From the NCBI GenBank assembly GCA_946885665.1, contig CAMPGT010000238.1, positions 1 to 6,221 of the forward strand: a DNA stretch of 6,221 nt. Direction: 5' to 3'. Below are positions 1 through 6,221 of the stretch, piece by piece. The DNA is from an uncultured Chitinophagaceae bacterium. Its GTDB lineage: Bacteria > Bacteroidota > Bacteroidia > Chitinophagales > Chitinophagaceae. Both the position numbers and the translations under genes were made by a program. Within the stretch, counting starts at the first letter, position 1. Each line of letters begins with the position of its first letter. The notes below the pieces were generated by a model. The model made no database searches. It was not told where the DNA came from and worked only from the letters and a program-made list of their open reading frames with translations.

Positions 1-220
1 CTATATATTTTCCGCCGAAGGAATGTCCGTTGCCTGTTGAGAAATTGGTGAACGACATTCTGTAAACACCTCCGACCTTCGGCTCGAATTCATGGACGGT
101 GCAGAGAAAGCCGTAGGGCGGCAGCCACGAAGCGATTGCGAGTGAGTCGGTAAATGCGCGATATACTTTTTCGGGTGATGCTTTAAGCACTCTGTGGAGT
201 GATACGCTGTTGTTCGACAT
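1..220 (-). CDS. SRPBCC / AHSA1-like domain protein, 5' part (runs off left edge)
   Basis: A leftward reading frame opens with ATG at 220-218 and stays open to the window edge, giving 73 residues and one extra base. The N-terminal part matches the START-like SRPBCC fold of the AHSA1 (Hsp90 ATPase activator-like) group: an opening strand, then SPEKVYRAFTD (residues 15-25), the conserved Trp at 32 in ASWLPPYG, and the EFEPKVGGVYRM segment (44-55) with the typical VGG turn. The family is usually about 140-165 residues, so roughly half is missing here. Members have a hydrophobic ligand cavity and are cytoplasmic; no signal peptide is seen. Specific ligands are mostly unknown, and many members sit beside ArsR-type regulators, though none is visible here. 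It diverges from the rightward operon and is probably functionally unrelated to it. The start is the natural one: no other in-frame ATG fits the domain boundary, and only a weak purine stretch lies upstream. Confidence 0.85.
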   Translation of the reverse strand, partial: MSNNSVSLHRVLKASPEKVYRAFTDSLAIASWLPPYGFLCTVHEFEPKVGGVYRMSFTNFSTGNGHSFGGKYI

Positions 221-307
221 ATGATCTTGTTTTAACTTCCTACTCGTTTGGCTTTTCGGTTTCGCCCGTTTTTGTTATGGTTGCTGCTCCACTGTTTCAA
301 TTGATTG

Positions 308-325
308 TTGTAATCAACATTACAA
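308..325. promoter_or_regulatory. Perfect inverted repeat, candidate operator for the SRPBCC gene
   Basis: TTGTAAT at 308-314 and ATTACAA at 319-325 are exact reverse complements separated by CAAC. A second overlapping pair (TTGATT 301-306 and AATCAA 312-317) makes the block dense in dyad symmetry. It lies about 90-105 bases upstream of the leftward start and overlaps a possible -7 box on that strand. Size and spacing suit a dimeric winged-helix regulator such as an ArsR or MarR type. That identity is inference; 7-bp arms can also arise by chance in AT-rich DNA. Confidence 0.35.
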
Positions 326-330
326 AGATG
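323..330 (-). promoter_or_regulatory. Possible Bacteroidota -7 box for the SRPBCC gene
   Basis: The minus strand reads CATCTTTG, matching the TAnnTTTG consensus of the Bacteroidota housekeeping sigma factor at all but the first base. About 20 bases upstream there is only a poor -33 match (ACTG instead of TTTG). If used, the transcript would have a leader of roughly 95 bases, and the start region would be covered by the inverted repeat at 308-325. This is weak support. Confidence 0.2.
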
Positions 331-640
331 ATTGGAAAATATTACTTTGACAGTGGTACTATCCGACAATAGTAGAGGCTATTTGCGACAGCGATGCTTT
401 AGTAAATACCCTGACGCTGATTCTTTTCCTGGCAACCGCGGTTATTATCCCGCTGGCGGGGGTGGCACGAAGCGCGGGGGACGGACCAGATCCGCCTAAA
501 AGAGATATTGCCGGGCGTTAAATTTGAAAACAATTATTCTTTTTGACGAAATACTATTTTTCCCGCGGGTGGCTTGCTATCGTTAGATGGAAAACGGTTA
601 ACTTAGGACAAGGAACCTGACCAAAACCAAGAGCCTGCTT

Positions 641-1357
641 ATGACCAAGCCTTTAACCGTTCTGTGCCTTTGTACGATTCTCTATTTGGAATCATACGGA
701 CAAAGCGGCGCTTCTTTGGACAATGTAACGGGTACCCAGCTATACCAGGCAGCAACAAAAGAACAGGATCCCATCTTCAGCGGCGGCGAATACCAGCGTT
801 TTCCCTATCAAACGATAAACGGCATTATCTGTTTTGGATCCAACAACTTTACTTTCGGCGAGCTGGTTTACTACGACAGGCAATACAAAAACGTCCGCCT
901 GCTTTACGACCAGTTGCTGGATGAGCTCGTTACCACCGACATTACCGGTAATGCACTAATTAGATTATTTTCTCCAAAGGTCCGGTCCTTTCATATGCAC
1001 GGCGCCGACTTTGTTTATCTTCTCGATTCGGGGAATGCAAAAGCCGGCGGATTCTGGCAGGTGCTCGTCAACGATGAAGCAACACTGTACAAAAAAGAGA
1101 TCAAGATACTGGAAGATAAAATAGTGAATCATGAGATCGCCCCGGTGCTGAAAGTGCAGACAAAGTACAGGATATTTTTGCGAAACGGCGACTACTTCAT
1201 ACCCGATAAAAAGGCAATCACACAGCTATTTGCAGATCAAAAAGATGCGATACACGCTTTTATGAGAAAAAACCGGCGCCGCTTCAGAAAGGCTGGTTTC
1301 GAAACAATGCTCACAGCAACTACAAACTATTACAACGAACTATCCGCACGGAAATGA
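641..1357 (+). CDS. Secreted 238-residue protein of unknown function, first gene of the operon
   Basis: I cannot assign a function. The N-terminus is a Sec signal peptide: Lys at 3, a hydrophobic core LTVLCLCTILYL (5-16) and a likely cleavage near SYG/Q (20-21). The mature part is mixed alpha/beta with many aromatic residues. It holds a GELVYYDRQYKNVRLLYDQ segment (73-91), a likely strand pair around VRSFHMHGADFVYL (114-127), a Gly-rich GGFWQVLVND turn (136-145) and a helical, very basic C-terminal part (RKNRRRF at 209-215) ending in NYYNEL (229-234). The pattern resembles uncharacterised exported proteins found in Bacteroidota genomes, recalled from general familiarity only. The start is fixed by an in-frame TAA at 599-601 and no other ATG before 641; there is no well-placed Shine-Dalgarno. 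Its stop overlaps the receptor start by ATGA, so it is probably co-translated with the receptor and may act in the periplasm or at the outer membrane. Confidence 0.85.
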   Translation: MTKPLTVLCLCTILYLESYGQSGASLDNVTGTQLYQAATKEQDPIFSGGEYQRFPYQTINGIICFGSNNFTFGELVYYDRQYKNVRLLYDQLLDELVTTDITGNALIRLFSPKVRSFHMHGADFVYLLDSGNAKAGGFWQVLVNDEATLYKKEIKILEDKIVNHEIAPVLKVQTKYRIFLRNGDYFIPDKKAITQLFADQKDAIHAFMRKNRRRFRKAGFETMLTATTNYYNELSARK

Positions 1358-4086
1358 AACGACTTTCACTCTCCTTACTGCTGCAATTGCTTATGCTCTT
1401 CGTTTCCGGGCAAACCGTTCTTGATGATAAAGTATCCGTCAACTTCGATCATGCATCCCTCAATATCATCGCCGATGAACTCGAGAAACAAGCTGACGTA
1501 AAATTCTATTTTGAGCCGCGCCAGTTCGATTCCGTATCATTTACCATTTCTGCAGATCAGGTAACGATTGCACAACTGCTCGACAGAACCTTTTCAAATA
1601 CGGACATAAAGTATTCTCTCTACAATGCCAGGTACATCATCATCACAAGAGGAAAGCAGATTGTCACCGATTTCAGACAGCTCACAAAAACTGACGACCT
1701 GGTTTCCAAAGTACAGGAAAAAGATAGTGTTCAGTTGGCGTCCAATGTCAGCAAACTTTATGTGATCGGTATCCCCGGCAATGTTACCGCAGGCAAATCG
1801 TTTACTGTGGCCGGTTATGTGCGGGACGAAAAGACAGGGGAGCCGATTGCGGGTGCTTCCGTGCAAATCGGCAAGCCGGTTCGAAGGGCTGTCTCCGATG
1901 ATTTTGGGTACTTCACTATCGAGGTTCCCGGCGGAAAGCACATATTCAAAATTGAAAGCCTGGGAATGACCGACCGGCAAATTAATGTGGCTGTGTACGA
2001 CAATGGAAGGTTGGACTTCGAATTAATTGGCAGGATAACAACTTTAAAAAATGTAGTGATTTCCCGTGAAAAGCTGAACAATTTAAAGAGCGCACAAATG
2101 GGCGCGCAGCGCATTGACTTCAAAACGATCAGGCAGGTACCTGTGGTGCTTGGAGAGGCAGATGTACTGAAAGTGATCACCACATTGCCCGGCGTTAAAA
2201 CAGTGGGAGAAGCAAGCACCGGCCTCAATGTTCGCGGAGGGTCTTCCGACCAGAACCTTATGCTGTTCAACGATGCGACCATCTACAATCCCGCCCACTT
2301 CTTCGGCATGTTCTCCGCTTTTAACCCCGACGTTGTCAAAGACGTTGTGTTGTACAAAAGCAGCATGCCTGCGCGTTTCGGCGGCCGGTTGTCGTCGGTG
2401 GTAGACATAAGCGGCAGGGAAGGCAACAAAAAAGAACTTTCCGGCAGCGCGGGGATAGGATTGCTGACCGGAAGGGCGATGCTGGAAGGACCGATTGTGA
2501 AAGATAAAACTTCGTTTATTGCAGCGGCACGAACTACCTACGCCGGATGGCTGATCAACCGGCTCCCCGAAGAGTACCGGAAAAGCAAGGCATCATTCTA
2601 CGACCTGAACCTTCTGCTGTCGCACAAAATCAACAACAACAATAATCTCTATTTTACGGGCTACGTAAGCTCCGACAAGTTCAGGCTCAACAGTGACACA
2701 ACATATGGCTATCGCAATACAAACTTTTCATTGAAGTGGAAACACGTATTTAACAACAAGCTGAATGCTGTTGTTACCGGTGGATCGGATAATTATCAAT
2801 ATGCCGTAACAAGCACACGAAATGCAATAGCCGCATACCGGCTTAAATTTGATATTCAGCAGTTATATTTCAAGGCCCATTTTACCCATTACATCAATTC
2901 GGGTAACACACTTGATTTCGGCGTAAACAGTATCGCTTACAAACTCAACCCGGGAACATATGAACCTACCACGCCGGAGTCGCTTGTAATATATGACAAA
3001 CTAGAGGACGAGCGGGCAGTTGAATCTGCTGCATACCTCAATGACAGTTGGAACATCACCGATCATACATCAGTGGAAGCAGGCGTACGCGTGTCTATGT
3101 TTAACGTCATGGGACCACGCGCAATCAATACCTACGCCAAAGGTCTACCGCGGAGCGACGATAACATAACGGGAACCGTAGCTTACAACAAAGGGAAAGT
3201 GATACAATCGTACGGCGGCCCGGAATACCGGCTGTCCATCAGGCAGTCTCTTACGCCAAATTCGTCGCTGAAGCTTAGCTTTAATACACAACGGCAATAT
3301 ATCCACATGATTTCCAACACCGCTGCAATGGCGCCAACAGACACGTGGAAGCTAAGCGATCCCAACATCAAACCCCAGGAAGGAACACAATATTCATTAG
3401 GATACTATACCAATGTGAAATCCAACACAATCGAAATTTCGCTGGAAGGATATTACAAAGAAATCACCAACTTTCTCGACTACAAAAGCGGGGCAACGCT
3501 GACAATGAATCACACCATCGAAACAGATGTGATCAATACAAAAGGAAGAGCCTACGGTGCGGAACTGCTGGTGAAAAAATCAACAGGAAAGCTGAATGGC
3601 TGGTTCAGTTATACATGGTCGCGAATTTTGCTTCGCCAGGACGATCCGGTTGCAGGCGAGCTCATCAACGATGGAAAAGAATATCCCGCAAACTACGACA
3701 AGCCGCACGACTTTACCTTCATCGGAAACTACCGTGTTAATCATCGGTTCAGTGTATCGCTGAACGCCACCTACAGTACGGGAAGGCCCATCACCCTGCC
3801 GGTGGCGAGATTCTCTTATTCCGGTTCGTATAGAACCCTGTACGGACCACGGAATGGCCACCGCATACCCGATTACTTCAGAACCGATCTATCAATGAAC
3901 ATCGAAGGCAATCATAAAGTGAACCAGAAAACACACAACTCGTGGACGATCGGCGTGTATAACGTCACCGCCAGGAAAAATCCTTTTTCGGTTTATTATG
4001 TGTCGGAAGACGGCGCCATCAATGGATACAAGCTTTCGATCTTTGGGACCGCTATTCCTTTTATTTCATTCAATATCCGTTTCTGA
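1354..4086 (+). CDS. TonB-dependent outer membrane receptor with STN and carboxypeptidase-regulatory-like N-terminal domains
   Basis: This is a 910-residue ligand-gated outer membrane transporter energised by TonB-ExbBD. The domains in order are: signal peptide (1 to about 19, ending FVSG/Q); an STN (secretin/TonB short N-terminal) domain at about 25-98, with FDHASLNIIADELEKQADV and a final YIIITRG strand; a linker; a carboxypeptidase-regulatory-like beta-sandwich at about 150-235, with the hallmark DEKTGEPIAGASV and a DDFGYFTI turn; a plug at about 250-355, with LNVRGGSSDQNLMLFND (291-307), FNPDVVKDVVLYKS and PARFGGRLSSVVDI; then a beta-barrel to the end. The barrel carries motifs typical of the Bacteroidota receptors paired with DUF4249 lipoproteins, such as QRQYIHMISNT (near 645-655) and YDKPHDF (near 781-787). 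The last residue is Phe, the usual outer membrane barrel signal. Full length, no frameshift. The STN domain suggests trans-envelope signalling through a FecR-like anti-sigma factor, but none is present here. The substrate is unknown. Confidence 0.95.
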   Translation: MKRLSLSLLLQLLMLFVSGQTVLDDKVSVNFDHASLNIIADELEKQADVKFYFEPRQFDSVSFTISADQVTIAQLLDRTFSNTDIKYSLYNARYIIITRGKQIVTDFRQLTKTDDLVSKVQEKDSVQLASNVSKLYVIGIPGNVTAGKSFTVAGYVRDEKTGEPIAGASVQIGKPVRRAVSDDFGYFTIEVPGGKHIFKIESLGMTDRQINVAVYDNGRLDFELIGRITTLKNVVISREKLNNLKSAQMGAQRIDFKTIRQVPVVLGEADVLKVITTLPGVKTVGEASTGLNVRGGSSDQNLMLFNDATIYNPAHFFGMFSAFNPDVVKDVVLYKSSMPARFGGRLSSVVDISGREGNKKELSGSAGIGLLTGRAMLEGPIVKDKTSFIAAARTTYAGWLINRLPEEYRKSKASFYDLNLLLSHKINNNNNLYFTGYVSSDKFRLNSDTTYGYRNTNFSLKWKHVFNNKLNAVVTGGSDNYQYAVTSTRNAIAAYRLKFDIQQLYFKAHFTHYINSGNTLDFGVNSIAYKLNPGTYEPTTPESLVIYDKLEDERAVESAAYLNDSWNITDHTSVEAGVRVSMFNVMGPRAINTYAKGLPRSDDNITGTVAYNKGKVIQSYGGPEYRLSIRQSLTPNSSLKLSFNTQRQYIHMISNTAAMAPTDTWKLSDPNIKPQEGTQYSLGYYTNVKSNTIEISLEGYYKEITNFLDYKSGATLTMNHTIETDVINTKGRAYGAELLVKKSTGKLNGWFSYTWSRILLRQDDPVAGELINDGKEYPANYDKPHDFTFIGNYRVNHRFSVSLNATYSTGRPITLPVARFSYSGSYRTLYGPRNGHRIPDYFRTDLSMNIEGNHKVNQKTHNSWTIGVYNVTARKNPFSVYYVSEDGAINGYKLSIFGTAIPFISFNIRF

Positions 4087-5747
4087 TGCGTATAAAAATA
4101 ATCTTTTTCACCAGTTTGTTCATGATGCGGATTGCAGCCGCAGACGCGCAGCATGCTGAAAAGATTGTTTTGGGAACAGATAAACAATGGTATTACCCCG
4201 GCGAGCCGCTTTGGTTCACGCTGAATGTTTTTGATGCGTGTGCGGATACATTATCGAGTCTGAGCAAGATTGCTTATGTGGAGTTGATTGGAGCAGACAA
4301 CAAGCCTGTGCACCAAATGAAAGTAGCCATTACGGACGCGCATGGCGATGGATCGTTTACCATTGCCGAAAATATTACCACCGGGATCTACAGCGTCGTT
4401 GCTTACACCAACTGGATGAAAAATTTCGGTGCAGGCAGTTTTGCGCGTCAAAGTGTTCAGGTGGTTAACCCGTTGAAAATAGCGCCGCTCAATGTTGTTC
4501 ACAAGGAGGTTATAAACCCTCCGGCGAATGTGGCCGGGATACAGGTTGTGCCCTCCAAAAATGAATATGCTAAACGGGAACGCGTTTCAGTGCGCATTGC
4601 CGGCGCCGCGTCTTCGCGGGTTTCGGTGTCGGTCTTCAGAACAGATGCCCTGCAAAGAGGCACGGCCGAAATTGTTGATGAACAACCCGAAAATCCGTGC
4701 AACATTGGCCGGCAGGAGGTGTATTCATTCATTCCTGAGGCCCGGGGACATATCATTACGGGAAGAGTAATTGATAAGCGAACACAACAACCGAAAGCTG
4801 GCATCCGGGGATATTTGTCGGTTATTCACGCTCCGAACCACCTGTTTGTGGCGACGAGCGATTCCGGCGGAATAATAAGATTCGAAGTGGGCGACCTTGC
4901 GGGAGAGAAGGAGTTGGTGCTGCAAACGAACCCCGGCATCGACAGCAGTTATGCCATCGAGCTCGTCACGCCGTACGCTGGTGAGGGCGCCCATTTGAGT
5001 GGTTCACCAGAACAGAACGTGTTTGAAGCGGCGCCGGCGGTTGTCAACGCAGGTATCGTGTCGGCGCAGGTGCAGCGGTATTTTAATCCTGGTGCTAAAC
5101 TTATCGACGATAGCATCAGCGGGTCGGAGATACCCTTTTATGGGAAGCCGGATGCCGTTTACCTGATGAGCGATTATGTTCACTTTTCTACCGTAGAGGA
5201 AATTTTGAGAGAATATGTTACCACGGTGGGCGTGCAGCGGCGCAACGGCCGCCTGTTTCCGGTTGTCTATAATTTCCTGGCGAACCGTGTGCCTTTTTCG
5301 GGCGCCCCGCTTATCCTGGTTAACGGCGTGCCGATGTTTGATCATAGTCGTTTTATGGAATTGAATACCGACGAATTTTATAGCATAGCAGTGGTGGCCA
5401 GGAAATATTTCATGGGCCATCAAACATTTTACGGCATTGTAGACGTTCGGCTGAATACGGACCTCAAGAACTTCGGAAGGTACGCAACCGTGGTAGATTA
5501 CGATGGTGCGAGTGTTGCGGATCAATTTTATTCACCGAAGTATGAAGATGAACCGAAACGTAACAGCCGGATACCCGATTTCAGGAATGTTCTTTACTGG
5601 AATCCCAGGTTGGATAAAGACAAGAATGGAAATTATGCATTTGATTTTTATTCTTCCGACCTCGAAGGCGAATATGCAATCGTTGTTCGGGCTGTTGCTG
5701 ACAATGGAAAGGTAGAAACGTCTCAGACTTCTATACAGGTTAAATAG
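4086..5747 (+). CDS. Exported macroglobulin-like protein with a plug-like segment and no barrel
   Basis: A 553-residue secreted protein. The signal peptide is MRIKIIFFTSLFMMRIAAADA, with cleavage probably after ADA (21). Residues 28-128 resemble an MG2-type macroglobulin domain: TDKQWYYPGEPLWFTLNVFD, then GIYSVVAYTNWMKNFG (100-115), the motif seen in many Bacteroidota proteins of this kind. A further beta-rich stretch follows (about 152-190). YSFIPEARGHIITGRVID (213-230) opens a carboxypeptidase-regulatory-like region to about 298. Residues 360-462 resemble a TonB receptor plug: PLILVNGVPMFD (408-419), a helix, then RKYFMGHQTFYGIVDVRLN (439-457). The C-terminus (497-553) is an Ig-like sandwich with PDFRNVLYWNP. 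No transmembrane barrel or lipobox is present. It begins inside the stop codon of the receptor gene (TGATG) and lies one base before the lipoprotein gene, so a role at the receptor is likely. The molecular role is not established. It is not a full alpha-2-macroglobulin: it is far too short and I see no thioester motif. Confidence 0.85.
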   Translation: MRIKIIFFTSLFMMRIAAADAQHAEKIVLGTDKQWYYPGEPLWFTLNVFDACADTLSSLSKIAYVELIGADNKPVHQMKVAITDAHGDGSFTIAENITTGIYSVVAYTNWMKNFGAGSFARQSVQVVNPLKIAPLNVVHKEVINPPANVAGIQVVPSKNEYAKRERVSVRIAGAASSRVSVSVFRTDALQRGTAEIVDEQPENPCNIGRQEVYSFIPEARGHIITGRVIDKRTQQPKAGIRGYLSVIHAPNHLFVATSDSGGIIRFEVGDLAGEKELVLQTNPGIDSSYAIELVTPYAGEGAHLSGSPEQNVFEAAPAVVNAGIVSAQVQRYFNPGAKLIDDSISGSEIPFYGKPDAVYLMSDYVHFSTVEEILREYVTTVGVQRRNGRLFPVVYNFLANRVPFSGAPLILVNGVPMFDHSRFMELNTDEFYSIAVVARKYFMGHQTFYGIVDVRLNTDLKNFGRYATVVDYDGASVADQFYSPKYEDEPKRNSRIPDFRNVLYWNPRLDKDKNGNYAFDFYSSDLEGEYAIVVRAVADNGKVETSQTSIQVK

Positions 5748-5748
5748 T

Positions 5749-6221
5749 ATGGTGAGATTGCTGGTCACAGGGATATTGTTAGTCTATTCACTGGCCGCCT
5801 GCCGTGAACGGTACGGGCTTCCGCTGGAAGCGTCGAGGGAGGGACTTCTTGTAGTGGAGGGAAATATCCTGAATGGCGACACCACAAAGATCAGGCTTAG
5901 CCGCACCTCGCCAATCAGTGAGCGCACCCTCATTCCCGAAACCGGCGCCAATGTGCAGATTGAAGGCGACGACAACAGCGTGTACCACCTTGCTGAAGCG
6001 GAGCCGGGTCTTTACAAAAGCGATTTCCTGACACTCAACAACGCCAACAGGTACCGGTTGAAGATTCAGGCCAAATCGAATGAATATGAGTCGGAATGGC
6101 TCGATGTGATCAGTACCGCGGAAATAGACAGTGTGATATGGGAAAGAAACAACGGCGTGAAGATAGCTGTTTCAAGTCATGGTACACCCGACGACTCCCG
6201 TTATTACAAATGGGACTACGA
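5749..6221 (+). CDS. DUF4249-type lipoprotein, 5' part (runs off right edge)
   Basis: The frame opens with ATG one base after the preceding stop and stays open to the edge, giving 157 residues. The N-terminus is a lipoprotein signal: MVRLLVTGILLVYSLAAC, with lipobox LAAC and acylated Cys at 18. The mature part follows the DUF4249 pattern: LLVVEGNI (33-40), KIRLSRTSPI (47-56), GANVQI (66-71), EPGLYKSD (85-92), then YRLKIQAKSNEYESEW (102-117), and YYKWDY at the break (152-157), which in the family usually leads into a Trp-containing segment. Members are typically about 270-400 residues, so over a third is missing. DUF4249 genes commonly follow TonB-dependent receptor genes in Bacteroidota, as here; a role as the receptor's lipoprotein partner is inference. 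The residues after the Cys (RERYG) lack the acidic-rich lipoprotein export signal, so surface display is uncertain. Confidence 0.88.
   Translation, partial: MVRLLVTGILLVYSLAACRERYGLPLEASREGLLVVEGNILNGDTTKIRLSRTSPISERTLIPETGANVQIEGDDNSVYHLAEAEPGLYKSDFLTLNNANRYRLKIQAKSNEYESEWLDVISTAEIDSVIWERNNGVKIAVSSHGTPDDSRYYKWDY

Larger units (their letters stand above)
221..640. other. Divergent intergenic region between the SRPBCC gene and the rightward operon
   Basis: These 420 bases must carry promoters for both directions. The left half is AT-rich and holds an inverted repeat (308-325). The middle (about 432-490) is a conspicuous GC-rich patch that includes the 10-bp palindrome AACCGCGGTT (434-443) and a small CCCG-CTGG-CGGG hairpin (449-460). 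The 8-bp palindrome CCCGCGGG lies at 562-569. For the rightward operon, two near matches to the Bacteroidota -7 box TAnnTTTG occur: TCTTTTTG at 538-545 and TATTTTTC at 555-562. Neither has a TTTG -33 box at the usual distance, so no promoter can be assigned firmly. I see no tRNA, no terminator with a T-run and no convincing small gene. Confidence 0.6.

Noticed and set aside
347..375. TTGACA followed 17 bases later by TAGTAG, like a sigma-70 promoter of Proteobacteria
   Set aside because: Bacteroidota use a different consensus, the -10 match is poor, and it lies about 265 bases before the first gene.
449..460. Small GC-rich hairpin considered as a terminator
   Set aside because: The stem is only 4 bp, is not followed by a T-run, and no gene ends nearby on either strand.
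463..477. TGGCACG resembling the -24 half of a sigma-54 promoter
   Set aside because: The -12 half is absent: the bases at the required spacing are GG rather than GC, so it does not fit.
351..518. An open stretch of 56 codons on the plus strand with a hydrophobic segment (LTLILFLATAVIIPLAG), ending at a TAA near 518-520
   Set aside because: It has no ATG, GTG or TTG start in frame, crosses the unusual GC-rich patch and shows no recognisable family; most likely a chance open frame.
1815..2282. A 155-codon open frame on the minus strand inside the receptor gene
   Set aside because: It overlaps the carboxypeptidase-like and plug region of the receptor, and its Ser/Thr/Pro-rich product has no family signature.
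2632..2646. A run of five Asn codons (AAC/AAT) in the receptor, a possible slippage repeat
   Set aside because: It is a short trinucleotide run in a probable turn between barrel strands; slippage would keep the frame, so phase switching is not suggested.
5004..5525. A 173-codon open frame on the minus strand inside the macroglobulin-like gene
   Set aside because: It is fully embedded in a well-supported gene on the other strand and its product is rich in His and Arg with no recognisable domain; a shadow frame.

Overview
The window reads as a chromosomal segment from a member of the Bacteroidota. The reasons are a TonB-dependent receptor of the STN plus carboxypeptidase-regulatory-like type, a DUF4249-type lipoprotein, a macroglobulin-like secreted protein containing the YTNWM motif common in that phylum, and the near absence of Shine-Dalgarno sequences. 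The moderate GC content and protein style fit Chitinophagaceae or a related cytophagal family, but that finer placement is inference.

Layout: positions 1-220 hold the 5' part of a leftward gene for an SRPBCC/AHSA1-like protein that runs off the left edge. Positions 221-640 are a divergent intergenic region. It has a perfect 7-bp inverted repeat (308-325) upstream of the SRPBCC gene and a GC-rich patch with short palindromes nearer the rightward genes. From 641 to the right edge, four rightward genes are packed with no spacing: a secreted 238-residue protein of unknown function (641-1357), a 910-residue TonB-dependent outer membrane receptor (1354-4086), a 553-residue secreted macroglobulin-like protein with an embedded plug-like segment (4086-5747), and the start of a DUF4249-type lipoprotein (5749 to the edge). 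The junctions are a 4-nt ATGA overlap, a 1-nt TGATG overlap and a 1-nt gap, so this is almost certainly one operon with translational coupling.

All four products carry an export signal, so the operon encodes an envelope apparatus. A plausible model is a TonB-driven importer (receptor) working with a lipoprotein and two accessory exported proteins, somewhat as SusC works with SusD, but with unrelated partners. The substrate cannot be read from this window: there are no enzymes, sigma factor or anti-sigma genes in it. The most unusual component is the 553-residue protein. It repeats the receptor's order of carboxypeptidase-regulatory-like region then plug-like region but has no beta-barrel.
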